Source: Candidatus Viadribacter manganicus
GTDB lineage: Bacteria; Pseudomonadota; Alphaproteobacteria; Caulobacterales; Aquidulcibacteraceae
Direction: 5' to 3'
Length of the DNA stretch: 64,000 bases
Assembly (NCBI RefSeq): GCF_001679665.1
Contig: NZ_CP013244.1
Span: 1,240,001-1,304,000 of the forward strand
The position numbers were made by a program, and so were the translations under genes. Shown piece after piece: positions 1 through 8,481 of this stretch. The notes beneath the pieces were generated by a model, which ran no database searches, was not told the DNA's origin, and saw only the letters and a list, made by a program, of their open reading frames with translations. Numbering within the stretch: position 1 is the stretch's first letter; each line of letters begins with the position of its first letter.

Positions 1-322
1 ACACCAGGTTGCGGCCGGGCACGAAGGTGCTGGGCAAGCCGCTCTCAGTCATCTCGATGGCGCGATCAGCGGTGAGCGCGCTTTCGGCTAAAGCGCCGTA
101 GCCTGCAAGATCGACGACAACATCGCCGCCTAGCCGCGCGGCCCATTCGGGCCCGATCCCCGCGATCGCGGAGCGGAGAATTGGGCGCTGGCCCATCTCG
201 ACGGCGTGGCGCTGGCCGTAAGCGAAGCCAATTGTCTCCACCCGGTCGAATTTTGAGAGCGCCCAGGCAAGGCAGGTGGCAGAATCTTGGCCCGCAGAGA
301 ACAATACCAACGCCGCGCTCAT
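1..322 (-). CDS. queC: 7-cyano-7-deazaguanine synthase QueC, N-terminal part (runs off window)
   Basis: QueC is a cytoplasmic enzyme of queuosine precursor synthesis. It converts 7-carboxy-7-deazaguanine, ammonia and ATP to preQ0. Only the first 107 codons are present; the C-terminus and its zinc-binding cysteines lie left of base 1. The product starts MSAALVLFSAGQDSATCLAW, which carries the PP-loop ATP-pyrophosphatase motif near residues 9-14 (here SAGQDS where most homologues have SGGxDS). It continues with YGQRH and, near the end, FVPGRN, both typical of QueC. The start ATG is the complement of 320-322. The gene diverges from the TonB-dependent receptor. Family confidence is high; the G-to-A change in the PP-loop is a minor oddity. 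Confidence 0.88.
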   Translation of the reverse strand, partial: MSAALVLFSAGQDSATCLAWALSKFDRVETIGFAYGQRHAVEMGQRPILRSAIAGIGPEWAARLGGDVVVDLAGYGALAESALTADRAIEMTESGLPSTFVPGRNLV

Positions 323-441
323 CGCCCGCTTATAGCAGGGCCCGAGTCGGGCCTCGCAAGAGTCCGAACCTCAACCCAAAGGCACAATTGCTCAAAAATT
401 TACACCTTTTGGTTGCAAATTGGCGCCGCTTGCATGTCGCA

Positions 442-457
442 TAGGCCAAACGGCCTA
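442..457 (+). promoter_or_regulatory. Inverted repeat TAGGCC-N4-GGCCTA, possible operator
   Basis: A perfect 6-bp inverted repeat with a 4-base spacer (TAGGCC AAAC GGCCTA) lies about 235 bases upstream of the receptor start. A nearly identical repeat sits directly before the M16 peptidase gene at 33431-33446. The binding protein is unknown and the role is inferred. Confidence 0.3.
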
Positions 458-551
458 GACAATTGTGAGGCTGCCTTAGGGTGACTGTGACCGCGCCGCC
501 TCAGGGGCTCAACGCCATGACGCGAGCGTCAAGTTATACCATCCAGACCCG

Positions 552-580
552 TTGACACTTAAGGGCTTAACCCCTGCTAT
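552..580 (+). promoter_or_regulatory. Sigma-70-type promoter candidate for the TonB-dependent receptor
   Basis: TTGACA at 552-557 is followed after 17 bases by TGCTAT at 575-580. The first hexamer is a perfect -35 and the second matches the -10 consensus at three of six positions. The spacer contains the inverted repeat TTAAG-GG-CTTAA (559-570), which could be an operator. The leader to the ATG at 694 would be about 105 bases. Confidence 0.4.
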
Positions 581-693
581 GCGCACTTGGACAGGTTAGG
601 GCGCGGGGGGAGCACCCGCTCGTCAGCCCGACCACGCCTATGGTCTGCCGCGGACACCCAACAGAAGGTGATCCGGGCACTGGGAGGACGGCG

Positions 694-3231
694 ATGAGCA
701 AAAAGTCAAATTGGGGTCGGATTCTGCTGTCGGGCGCGTCGCTCGCAGCTATGGGGGCGCTGGCGTCACCTGCTCTGGCTCAAGATGCAGATGAAGTAAC
801 GGACGAAATCGTCGTGACGGCCACGGGCCGCGCCTCGGCGATCCAAGACGTTCCGCTGGCCGTTACGGCCGTGAGCGGCGAGCAACTGGAAAATTCAGGC
901 GTGCAGGATCTGCGCGACGTTACGCAAGTTGCTCCCTCGCTCTCAATGGGCACGGGCCAATCAAACTCCTCGGGCACAATCGTCCGCATCCGCGGCATTG
1001 GCACGGGCTCGGATAACCCGGGCTTCGAAGGCGCGGTCGGCATTTTCATCGACGGCGTTTATCGCTCACGCGCTGGTGCGGCTCTCGCCGACTTGCCCGA
1101 ACTTGAGCGCGTCGAAGTTCTCCGCGGCCCGCAAGGCACGCTGTTCGGCCGCAACACGTCTGCCGGCGCCATCAGCGTCGTGTCGTCGGGCCCGAGCTTC
1201 GAGCCTGGCATGTACATCGAAGGCGCCTATGGCTTCGATGACCTTGAAGAAGTTGGCCTTGAAGCTGGCGTCAACGTGCCGGTTAGCGATTCGCTCGCGT
1301 TCCGCGTTGACGGCGTCATTCGCGATCGCGGTGGCTACATCACAGACGCCATCAGCGGCGATGACATCAACAGCTCGAGCCGCTGGTCTGCGCGCGCGCA
1401 AGCCCTTCTTGACATCACGCCGGACGCTTCGGTCCGCTTCATTCTCGACGCCGCCGAAAGCGACGCAGTTTGCTGCGGCGCCGTGCTGGTGAACGCGGGC
1501 ACAACCTCAGCGCTGATCTCTGCGCTGACGGCGGGCACCGGCGTTCTCACAAGCCCGGCTGAAGATCGCCGCATGACCGTTACGCCAGGCCGCGGCTATG
1601 GTGAAACGACGGACGAAATCGGCTTCTCGGGCCAACTCGATTGGGATCTTGGCGGCGTCAACCTCACCTCGATCACGGCGGTGCGCGATTGGAACGCTGA
1701 GCGCGATCAAGACGTGGATTTCACCTCTGCAGATATCGCCTATCGGGACGGTCTTGAGATCAGCATCTCGAACCTGACCCAAGAGTTCCGCCTGCAGGGC
1801 GAGACTGGTCCGGTGAACTGGCTCGTCGGCTTGTTCTACTCGCAAGAAGAAATCGACACGACGGATCGCATCCAGCAAGGCTCGCAAGCTTCGCTGTTCG
1901 CAAACCTCGCGGTTTCTTCAGGTCACACGGCGCCGGAACTGTTCAACTTCTCGGCCCAACCGTCGATCTTCCAAGGCGTTGCGCTCACGAGCTTCGCAGC
2001 GTTCCCGGCGGTTATCGCCGCGGTCAACGCAACGAACGGTGGCTACCTCATCCCCGCCGCGGCAGGCTCGGGGCAACAAAACGACGCATGGAATGTTGAA
2101 ACTGAAAGCCTTGCGCTCTTCACGCACAACGAAATCAGCATCAGCGATAACCTCGTGCTGACCCTCGGCGTGCGCTACAGCGAAGAAACCAAGGACCTCT
2201 CGGCCAACCTCAACGCCGTGAACCCAGCTTGCGCGTCTCTCCAATTGATGGAAACGAACACGTCAGCTGCAACCCCCACCCCGGGCGGCATCGTTACGGC
2301 GATCCAAGGCTCGGCATCGGGCGCCACGGCGATGGCGCTGGCTTGCAACCCGGCCGTCAACCCGATCACCAACGGCATCTGGGCAGGCAGCCGTGAAGAG
2401 GAAGAGTTCAGCGGCACCGCTTCGTTGGCCTACCACCTCAACGACGACATGATGGTCTATGGCGGCTACTCGCGCGGCTACAAGGCGGGCGGCTTCAACA
2501 TCGACCGCTCGGGCTTTGCGATCACGCCGGCGACGACCTCGTCAGCCGCCGCGAACGTTAGCCAGCTCGCGTTCGAGCCGGAATTCACGGATGCGTACGA
2601 AGTCGGCATCAAGACGACGCTGTTCGGTGGCACCACCACCTTCAACGTCACCGGCTTCTATCAAGCGATTTCGGATTACCAGTTGAACGCCTTCAACGGC
2701 TTCAACTTCATCACCCGGAACGTGCCGGACGTGATCAGCCAAGGCGTCGAAATCGAGTTGAACACCAACCCGATCGAAGGCCTGAACATCAGCGCCGGCC
2801 TCGTTTACAACGACGCCTATTACGACAGCACGGTCGTGTTCAACACGCTCGACCCAGTGCCGAACACCGTGAACGCGGGCACAACGCTTTCACTTGCGCC
2901 TGAATGGGTGGCGACGGGGGCTATCGCCTACCGCGTGCCGATCAGCGAGAACTTCGGCGCCCTGTTCTATCTCGATGGCCGCTGGAACAGCGAATACACC
3001 ACTCAAACGCTGAACCATTCAACATCAACGGACAACGAGTCCTATGCGATCTTCAACGGCCGCATCGGCATCGGCCCGCAGAACGACCGCTGGTCACTCG
3101 AACTGTTCGGGCAGAACCTGACGGACGAGTTCTACTTCGTCGGTGGCTTCGCGCCGCCGCTGCAGAACTCACGGGTTATCTATCCGAACGAGCCGCGCAC
3201 CTACGGCGTGTCGCTCCGTCTGCAATACTAA
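694..3231 (+). CDS. TonB-dependent outer membrane receptor
   Basis: This is an 845-residue outer membrane beta-barrel receptor for TonB/ExbBD-energised uptake. The chosen ATG at 694 follows a GGAGG ribosome site and gives a clean signal peptide (residues about 1-30, cleaved near SPALAQ). An upstream in-frame ATG at 640 would put extra residues before the signal peptide. A TonB-box-like DEIVVTAT follows the mature N-terminus. The plug domain shows VRIRGIG, IFIDGVY and ELERVEVLRGPQGTLFGRNT. The C-terminus ends in an aromatic beta strand (YGVSLRLQY). The architecture resembles FecA/FyuA-like receptors common in Caulobacterales and sphingomonads. The substrate cannot be read from sequence, and no transport genes adjoin it. 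Confidence 0.93.
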   Translation: MSKKSNWGRILLSGASLAAMGALASPALAQDADEVTDEIVVTATGRASAIQDVPLAVTAVSGEQLENSGVQDLRDVTQVAPSLSMGTGQSNSSGTIVRIRGIGTGSDNPGFEGAVGIFIDGVYRSRAGAALADLPELERVEVLRGPQGTLFGRNTSAGAISVVSSGPSFEPGMYIEGAYGFDDLEEVGLEAGVNVPVSDSLAFRVDGVIRDRGGYITDAISGDDINSSSRWSARAQALLDITPDASVRFILDAAESDAVCCGAVLVNAGTTSALISALTAGTGVLTSPAEDRRMTVTPGRGYGETTDEIGFSGQLDWDLGGVNLTSITAVRDWNAERDQDVDFTSADIAYRDGLEISISNLTQEFRLQGETGPVNWLVGLFYSQEEIDTTDRIQQGSQASLFANLAVSSGHTAPELFNFSAQPSIFQGVALTSFAAFPAVIAAVNATNGGYLIPAAAGSGQQNDAWNVETESLALFTHNEISISDNLVLTLGVRYSEETKDLSANLNAVNPACASLQLMETNTSAATPTPGGIVTAIQGSASGATAMALACNPAVNPITNGIWAGSREEEEFSGTASLAYHLNDDMMVYGGYSRGYKAGGFNIDRSGFAITPATTSSAAANVSQLAFEPEFTDAYEVGIKTTLFGGTTTFNVTGFYQAISDYQLNAFNGFNFITRNVPDVISQGVEIELNTNPIEGLNISAGLVYNDAYYDSTVVFNTLDPVPNTVNAGTTLSLAPEWVATGAIAYRVPISENFGALFYLDGRWNSEYTTQTLNHSTSTDNESYAIFNGRIGIGPQNDRWSLELFGQNLTDEFYFVGGFAPPLQNSRVIYPNEPRTYGVSLRLQY

Positions 3232-3254
3232 TCAATCCAGCAAGATTGAGCCTG

Positions 3255-3289
3255 ACGGCCGGAGCGAAAGCTCCGGCCGTTTTGTTTTG
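3255..3289 (+). terminator. Rho-independent terminator after the TonB-dependent receptor
   Basis: A perfect 11-bp GC-rich stem (3255-3265 with 3270-3280) is closed by a GAAA tetraloop. The run TTTTGTTTT follows at once. It lies 24 bases after the receptor stop codon. Confidence 0.92.
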
Positions 3290-3314
3290 GAGCGAGGCGG
3301 CTTAGCCTTAGCGC

Positions 3315-3695
3315 ATGCAAGGCGCAGATCTCGACGTTCTGATCGTGGATGACCACGAAGGCATGCGCACGCTGCTCACGCGCGTGCTGGTGCGCGTTGG
3401 TGTCACGCGTGTGCGCCAAGCCGCAAATGGCGCGGACGCGCTCGCGGCGCTTAAAGCGCGCCCCGCTTCATTGGTGCTCGCGGATCGCAACATGCCCGGG
3501 ATGAGCGGGTTGGCCTTCATTGAAGCCGCACGCGCCGATACGGCTCTCGCGCACGCACGCATTATCATGATCAGCGGCGATACGAGCGCCGAGCACCGTG
3601 CAGCCGCGCGCGCCGCAGGCGCCGACGCTGTGCTGGAAAAGCCAGTAACGCCCCGCAGCCTATTGAACGCGATCGAGGCGTTATTCGCGGTTTAG
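3315..3695 (+). CDS. Single-domain response regulator (CheY-like receiver)
   Basis: This 126-residue protein consists only of a receiver domain. The acidic pocket is D12-D13 (LIVDDHE), the phosphoacceptor is D57 in VLADRNMPG, the conserved Ser/Thr is S87 (MISGD) and the lysine is K109 (LEKP). There is no output domain, so it probably acts by protein contact, like CheY or the single-domain regulators that feed phosphorelays. No kinase gene is adjacent. Its 3' end overlaps the convergent mmsB by 15 bases. Family is certain; partner and role are unknown. Confidence 0.88.
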   Translation: MQGADLDVLIVDDHEGMRTLLTRVLVRVGVTRVRQAANGADALAALKARPASLVLADRNMPGMSGLAFIEAARADTALAHARIIMISGDTSAEHRAAARAAGADAVLEKPVTPRSLLNAIEALFAV

Positions 3696-4580
3696 CGCCA
3701 AAGTTCCGCGCAACATTTGCAGGATGATCGAGAAGTCTTTGCCGCCATGGCCGCCGCGCACGAGCTCGCCATAAAGAGCTTCCGCTGCGCCGCCGAGTGG
3801 CGTCGGCGCGCCCGCGACTTCCGCCGCATCCTGCGCGAGCTTTAAGTCCTTCAACATCATCGCTGCCGCAAACCCGCCTTCATAGTTGCGGTTCGATGGT
3901 GCGGCTGGCACCGGGCCTGGCCAGGGGCAATACGAGGTCATCGACCAGCACTGCCCAGATGCCTTTGACGAAATATCGAAGAAACGCTGCGCATCCAGCC
4001 CCAATGCTTCGGCCAAGGCGAAAGCTTCGCTGGTGGCGATCATCGAGATGCCGAGCAACATGTTGTTACAGATCTTCGCGGCCTGACCGGCGCCACTATC
4101 GCCGGCGCGGATGATGGCTTTCGCCATCGGCTTCAGCGCCTCTTCAATCTCGGCGAAGTCCTGCTCGCGGCAGCCGACCATGAACGTCAGCGATCCCCCT
4201 TGCGCAGCAGCCGCGCCGCCAGAAACCGGCGCATCGCCAGCGCGGAAGCCTTGCATCGAAGCGTCACGTGCAACGGTACGGGCGCTATCGACGTCGATGG
4301 TGGAGCAATCGATCAACAGCGCATCCTTCGGCGCATTGGGCAAGATCGCTTGAAGATAGATCTCACGGACATGCTGACCAGCGGGCAGCATGGTGATGAC
4401 GATGTCAGCGTCCTTGCAGGCCTCGCCAGCGCTCGTCGCGGGCGTCATGCCCTGGTCCTTGGCGCGCTTTAGGGCATCGGCGGAGAGATCAAATGCGACC
4501 ACTTCGCGCCCGGCCTTCGCCTGATTGGCCGCCATGCCCGAGCCCATATTGCCGAGACCGATGAATGCAACGCGGGTCAT
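3681..4580 (-). CDS. mmsB: 3-hydroxyisobutyrate dehydrogenase
   Basis: This 299-residue NAD-dependent beta-hydroxyacid dehydrogenase oxidises 3-hydroxyisobutyrate to methylmalonate semialdehyde in valine breakdown. The Rossmann motif GLGNMG lies at residues 8-13. The substrate-binding signature DAPVSGG and the catalytic-lysine region GAGQAAKICNN are present, and the length is usual for the family. It ends the minus-strand block that carries 3-hydroxyisobutyryl-CoA hydrolase and mmsA, which makes the valine assignment firm against other members such as tartronate semialdehyde reductase. A CHRD-domain gene separates it from the hydrolase gene. Confidence 0.9.
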   Translation of the reverse strand: MTRVAFIGLGNMGSGMAANQAKAGREVVAFDLSADALKRAKDQGMTPATSAGEACKDADIVITMLPAGQHVREIYLQAILPNAPKDALLIDCSTIDVDSARTVARDASMQGFRAGDAPVSGGAAAAQGGSLTFMVGCREQDFAEIEEALKPMAKAIIRAGDSGAGQAAKICNNMLLGISMIATSEAFALAEALGLDAQRFFDISSKASGQCWSMTSYCPWPGPVPAAPSNRNYEGGFAAAMMLKDLKLAQDAAEVAGAPTPLGGAAEALYGELVRGGHGGKDFSIILQMLRGTLALNRE

Positions 4581-4615
4581 GAGGTGCTCCTTGTTTTGGT
4601 TGTCTTAGCGCGCGA

Positions 4616-4642
4616 GCGCGTCCGGACAAGCGCCGGACGCGC
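4616..4642 (-). terminator. GC-rich hairpin between the CHRD gene and mmsB
   Basis: A 10-bp perfect stem (4616-4625 with 4633-4642) closes a 7-base loop. No U-tract follows on the minus strand, so it may be a weak terminator, a processing site or an mRNA-stabilising hairpin rather than a full intrinsic terminator. Confidence 0.4.
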
Positions 4643-4702
4643 AAATGCGGCGCGCATCCGGCTTGGGACCGCAAGCGCGCCGTAAGTTGCGGGCAGAAAC
4701 TG

Positions 4703-5212
4703 TTAGTGAGCGGCGGCGCTGACGCGGCCAGCTATTTCACCGTCGCCGAAGGCTTGGGTGTGGACATTGAGATAGATTGGATCGGCGCCAAGGGCGGCGA
4801 CGAATTGCGCAAACGTAAGTTCAGAGCGCACGGCTTGTGCTGCATCTGCGTACGGGTAGTCGGCGATGGTGACGGTGAAGCCGTTGGCTGTGGCTGCGTA
4901 GGTCGCGCCATATGGGAACGGCATGATCAAGGTTACCTCATCGCCCTGATAGCGATGCAGATGCATCGGGCCCATGCGGCTATGCGCGAGATGATGTGAG
5001 AGCTGATCGGTGGTGATGCCGGTAATGGTGATCACGGCGTCTATGGTTTGCGCGTCGGTGTCGATGGTGAGCGTGGCTTGGCCCGACGCGGCCGATCCCG
5101 TCTCAGTTGGATACTGATTGCCCGCGAGCGTTGCTGTGTAGTGAAGCTCGGCGGCATTGGCCGTGCCGAACAACGCCGCAACGGCGGCGAACATCGCGAA
5201 CCACTTGTACAT
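4703..5212 (-). CDS. Exported CHRD-domain protein
   Basis: This 169-residue protein has a signal peptide of about 20 residues (cleavage near ANAAEL). One CHRD (chordin) domain fills the rest. The family's end pattern is seen as YLNVHTQAFGDGEIAGRV near the C-terminus, and HHLAHSRMGPMHLH may bind metal. CHRD domains are immunoglobulin-like folds of unclear function in bacteria. The gene sits 71 bases after the hydrolase gene on the same strand but has no evident link to valine catabolism. It is probably periplasmic. Confidence 0.78.
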   Translation of the reverse strand: MYKWFAMFAAVAALFGTANAAELHYTATLAGNQYPTETGSAASGQATLTIDTDAQTIDAVITITGITTDQLSHHLAHSRMGPMHLHRYQGDEVTLIMPFPYGATYAATANGFTVTIADYPYADAAQAVRSELTFAQFVAALGADPIYLNVHTQAFGDGEIAGRVSAAAH

Positions 5213-5283
5213 GCATGTCCCCTTGCGCGGGACATTTGCCGTCGGCGCCGGTCAGCGCGCCAATCACGTGACGGTGAAAACAC

Positions 5284-6360
5284 TCAATCTGCGACGAGCG
5301 GTGTCCATTCATCGCCGGATGGCGCCGGCGCAAAGAGCTCATCGAGCAGAGCGTCGCTGACCGCTTCGAGCGTGGCGGGCGACCAGATGGGCTTATTGTC
5401 CTTATCGACGATCAGCGCGCGGACGCCCTCCTGGAAGTCGTGTCGGGAGGCGACCCGCGAAGCGAGACGATATTCGCTCCGCATTTCATCGGAAAAGCTC
5501 GCCATCTTTGCGCCCTCTCGCATCTGGCGGAAGCTGACTTTCATCGCCTGTGGCGACTTGGTCTTGAGCGCGGCGAGCTGGGCCTTGGCCCAATCGCTGT
5601 TATCGGACTGAAGCGCCGCGAAGATCGCCTCGACGCTATCGAGCGCAAAAATGCGATCGATGCGCGCGATGTTTTCGGGCGTCAGTTCTTTGGGGCGGCC
5701 GGCAGATTCGCTGAGCGCTTCCAGCCCACTATCGAGCGCGCGGCCCGCGTCGTGCGTTTGTGCTGCGCCGGCGATCTGCGCGCGCGCGGCCGCAAGGATT
5801 TCCGTTGGCATAAAGTGTGTGGCGACGCCGGCGATGAGGCAGTCAGCCGCTTTCAAGCGCGCACCGGTAAGCGCGAGCCACATGCCGATCTGACCTGGCT
5901 TGCGCGGCAGGTACCAGCCGCCGCCGACATCAGGGAAAAGGCCGATGCCGGTTTCGGGCATGGCGTAAGTGGTGTTCTCGGTCGCGATGCGAAAGCGAGC
6001 GGGCATGGAAATACCAACACCGCCGCCCATGGTGACGCCGTCGATCAAAGCAACGATGGGCTTTGGATAGGTGAACAGCAGGTGGTTGAGGCGATATTCG
6101 GTGAAGAAGAACGCGCGCGCTTGTTTGCTATCGCTCGCGCCGCTCTCGGCGATCATGCGGATATCGCCGCCGGCGCAAAAGCCGCGCGTCCCTTGCGCGT
6201 GGTCTAAGAGGATGGCGTTGATGCTTGCATCATCGCGCCAAGCGACGAGCGCCTCGATCATCGCCGCGCACATGCCGGTGTTGAGTGCGTGCAGCGCGGC
6301 CGGGCGATTTAAAGTGATATGCCCCAGGCCGTTGGCGGCGACGGTGAGAACTTCAGTCAT
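5284..6360 (-). CDS. 3-hydroxyisobutyryl-CoA hydrolase (enoyl-CoA hydratase family)
   Basis: This 358-residue crotonase-fold thioesterase releases 3-hydroxyisobutyrate from its CoA ester in valine catabolism. The start MTEVLTVAANG at 6360 overlaps the preceding stop codon as ATGA, which suggests translational coupling; longer frames upstream are out of context. The CoA-binding and oxyanion-hole segments are TRGFCAGGDI and DGVTMGGGVGIS. PETGIGLFPDVGG is diagnostic for the HIBCH subgroup, which is about 350 residues long against about 260 for ordinary enoyl-CoA hydratases. Neighbours mmsA and mmsB catalyse the other steps, so the specificity assignment is strong. Confidence 0.9.
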   Translation of the reverse strand: MTEVLTVAANGLGHITLNRPAALHALNTGMCAAMIEALVAWRDDASINAILLDHAQGTRGFCAGGDIRMIAESGASDSKQARAFFFTEYRLNHLLFTYPKPIVALIDGVTMGGGVGISMPARFRIATENTTYAMPETGIGLFPDVGGGWYLPRKPGQIGMWLALTGARLKAADCLIAGVATHFMPTEILAAARAQIAGAAQTHDAGRALDSGLEALSESAGRPKELTPENIARIDRIFALDSVEAIFAALQSDNSDWAKAQLAALKTKSPQAMKVSFRQMREGAKMASFSDEMRSEYRLASRVASRHDFQEGVRALIVDKDNKPIWSPATLEAVSDALLDELFAPAPSGDEWTPLVAD

Positions 6361-6638
6361 TGTTTCTTTTGACCCGTGAACCGCGCGATGACGAACAACA
6401 TAAGAAGGCACGTGGCGAGCGCGACACCGGGTATGCCCACCATCATTGTCAGCGCGGCTTGTTCCGGCGGGACCGCGCCCGACTGCAGGTAGGTCACGAA
6501 CAGCGCTTGCGCGCCAAAGCCGATCGTCCCTGCGAGCAAAGCCGGCATCCGCGCCCGTCGCCGCAACGCGAACACAACGGGCGCAGCGATCGCGCAGAGC
6601 ACGATCGCGACGATGAGAAGAAATACCGGAAGCACCAT
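6357..6638 (-). CDS. Small three-helix membrane protein of unknown function
   Basis: This is a 93-residue hydrophobic protein with three predicted membrane segments (about residues 3-25, 33-53 and 62-87) and a basic C-terminus ending in GQKKQ. It lies 29 bases after mmsA and overlaps the hydrolase start by 4 bases. It is therefore almost certainly translated from the valine operon transcript. I do not recognise the family. Position alone might suggest a role in transport or membrane tethering, but nothing in the sequence shows it. Confidence 0.65.
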   Translation of the reverse strand: MVLPVFLLIVAIVLCAIAAPVVFALRRRARMPALLAGTIGFGAQALFVTYLQSGAVPPEQAALTMMVGIPGVALATCLLMLFVIARFTGQKKQ

Positions 6639-6667
6639 CAGTGAACGAAGCTCTTGGCTTCACACGA

Positions 6668-8164
6668 TCAGCGCATCGTCGGAATGACGAAGCTTGAATC
6701 GTCCGTCATGCCTTCAGGCCAGCGGGCGGTGACGGTCTTCACTTTGGTAAAGAACTTCACGCCTTCCATGCCATGCTGGTTCGTGTCGCCGAACGCGGAA
6801 CGCTTCCAGCCGCCGAAGGTGTGGTAGGCGACCGGCACCGGGATCGGCACGTTGACGCCAACCATGCCGACATTGACACGCGCCGCGAACTCACGCGCGG
6901 TGCGGCCGTTGCGGGTGAAGATGGCGACGCCGTTGCCATATTGGTGATTGCTCGCCAGCGCGAGCGCTTCTTCAAAAGTATCAGCGCGCATGATCTGCAG
7001 CACCGGGCCGAAGATCTCTTCCTGATACGTGCGCATGTCGGTCTTGACGTTGTCGAACAGCGTCGGGCCGATGAAGAAGCCCTCTTCGTAGCCCTGTAGC
7101 TTGAAGCCGCGGCCATCGCGCACAAGCTCGGCGCCCTCTTTCGCGCCCATACCGATATAATCTTCGACCTTATTCTTATGGGCGGCGCTGACCACCGGTC
7201 CATATTGTGCGTCGGCGTCGGTCGAGATGCCGACTTTCAGCTTCTCGATTTCCGGGATGAGACGCTCACGAAGTTCGTCTGCGGTCTTCTTACCGACCGG
7301 CACGACCACAGGCAGCGCCATGCAGCGTTCGCCTGCCGAGCCATAAGCTGCGCCGACGAGGTCCTTCACGGCCTGGTCCATGTCGGCGTCGGGCATGATA
7401 ATGCCGTGGTTCTTCGCACCGCCCATCGCCTGCACGCGCTTATTGTTGGCGGCGCCGTTGCTGTAGATGTAGTGGGCGATATCCGACGAGCCGACGAAGC
7501 TGATCGCTTTGATCGCCGGATGCGCGATGATTGCATCCACGACTTCCTTGTCCCCGTGCACGACGTTGAGAACGCCCGCCGGCGCGCCGGCCTCCATCAT
7601 CAGCTCAGCGAGACGCACCGGAACTGACGGATCCTTCTCCGACGGCTTCAAGATGAAGGTGTTGCCGGTCGCGATAGCGACACCGAACATCCACATCGGG
7701 ATCATGGCCGGGAAGTTGAACGGGGTGATCCCCGCCACGACGCCAAGTGGCTGGCGCATCGAGTAGACGTCGATGCCGGGGCCGGCGCCTTCGGTGTATT
7801 CACCCTTTAGCGCATGCGGGATACCACAGGCGAATTCGATGACTTCAAGGCCACGCTGAATATCGCCCTTGGAATCCGCGATCACCTTGCCGTGCTCGGA
7901 CGACAAAAGGTGCGCCAACTCGTCCATGTTCTTTTCGACGAGTTGCTTGAACGCAAACAAGACGCGCGCACGGCGTTGCGGGTTTGTCGCGGACCATTCG
8001 GGAAAAGCCTTGAGCGCAGCTTGAACCGCAACGTCAAGATCGTGAGCGGATGAAAACCCTACCTCAGCCTGCTGGGCGCCCGTATTCGGATTGAAAACGC
8101 GACCGGCGCGACCGCCGTTAGCGGTCGCGCCTGAGCCATTGATGAAATTACGGATCGCGCGCAT
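6668..8164 (-). CDS. mmsA: Methylmalonate-semialdehyde dehydrogenase (CoA-acylating)
   Basis: This 498-residue aldehyde dehydrogenase family enzyme converts methylmalonate semialdehyde with NAD+ and CoA to propionyl-CoA, the last step specific to valine. It carries ITPFNFPAMIPMWM near residue 145, the NAD-binding FVGSS, and the catalytic cysteine C281 in GERCMAL. The usual general-base glutamate is absent (AMGGAKNHG), as expected for the CoA-dependent MMSDH subgroup. It is the first gene of the minus-strand valine block. A ribosome site, GGGAGG, precedes the ATG. The assignment is firm. Confidence 0.95.
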   Translation of the reverse strand: MRAIRNFINGSGATANGGRAGRVFNPNTGAQQAEVGFSSAHDLDVAVQAALKAFPEWSATNPQRRARVLFAFKQLVEKNMDELAHLLSSEHGKVIADSKGDIQRGLEVIEFACGIPHALKGEYTEGAGPGIDVYSMRQPLGVVAGITPFNFPAMIPMWMFGVAIATGNTFILKPSEKDPSVPVRLAELMMEAGAPAGVLNVVHGDKEVVDAIIAHPAIKAISFVGSSDIAHYIYSNGAANNKRVQAMGGAKNHGIIMPDADMDQAVKDLVGAAYGSAGERCMALPVVVPVGKKTADELRERLIPEIEKLKVGISTDADAQYGPVVSAAHKNKVEDYIGMGAKEGAELVRDGRGFKLQGYEEGFFIGPTLFDNVKTDMRTYQEEIFGPVLQIMRADTFEEALALASNHQYGNGVAIFTRNGRTAREFAARVNVGMVGVNVPIPVPVAYHTFGGWKRSAFGDTNQHGMEGVKFFTKVKTVTARWPEGMTDDSSFVIPTMR

Positions 8165-8257
8165 CGGCCGAGCCTCCCAGGTTCGAAATTTGCCGTCCTT
8201 ATGGCGTCAAATTGGAACCCAGTAAATGCCGGCTCGTACGTAGCGTGCCGCGCCCCG

Positions 8258-8422
8258 TCAGCCCCTTCGCGCCATGCCCATGATCAGCGAAACGACAAAG
8301 AGGACGAGGAAAAGGAAGAACAGAATTTGGGCGATGCCGGCCGATGCCGACGCGATGCCACCGAAGCCGAAAACAGCAGCGATGACGGCCACCACGAAGA
8401 AGATTAGAGCCCAACTAAGCAT
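8258..8422 (-). CDS. DUF1328 (YtjA-like) small membrane protein
   Basis: This is a 54-residue protein with two membrane segments, beginning [20 protein letters not shown] and ending in [12 protein letters not shown]. That is the standard DUF1328/YtjA pattern (LxWAlxFlvvAliAaxlGF...). The start follows a perfect AGGAGG site. An EcfG-type promoter lies 32 bases upstream, which marks it as a stress-induced gene. A second copy is at 9585-9758. Function is unknown; the family is often induced by envelope or osmotic stress. Confidence 0.85.
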   Translation of the reverse strand: MLSWALIFFVVAVIAAVFGFGGIASASAGIAQILFFLFLVLFVVSLIMGMARRG

Positions 8423-8453
8423 TTGTGTCCTCCTGAAATGAACTTGGAATGGA

Positions 8454-8478
8454 AACGCTGACGTTCCACCCCAGTTCC
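8454..8478 (-). promoter_or_regulatory. EcfG (general stress sigma factor) promoter for the DUF1328 gene
   Basis: On the minus strand GGAAC (complement of 8474-8478) is followed after exactly 16 bases by CGTT (complement of 8454-8457). This matches the alphaproteobacterial EcfG consensus at all nine positions. It lies just past the sodB stop codon. Confidence 0.85.
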
Positions 8479-8481
8479 ATT

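Larger units (their letters stand above)
323..693. other. Intergenic control region between queC and the TonB-dependent receptor
   Basis: No convincing gene lies in this 371-base stretch. It must hold the divergent promoters of queC and the receptor. It contains an AT-rich stretch near 380-420, an inverted repeat at 442-457, and a sigma-70-like promoter at 552-580. Short open frames here show no protein-like composition. Confidence 0.6.

Noticed and set aside
1..322. QueC as inactive because of SAGQDS instead of SGGxDS
   Set aside because: A single small substitution in the PP-loop does not show loss of function, and the rest of the visible sequence is canonical.
8170..8200. TTCGA-containing sequence near mmsA as a possible tRNA T-loop
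   Set aside because: No matching acceptor, anticodon or D-arm pairing is found around it.
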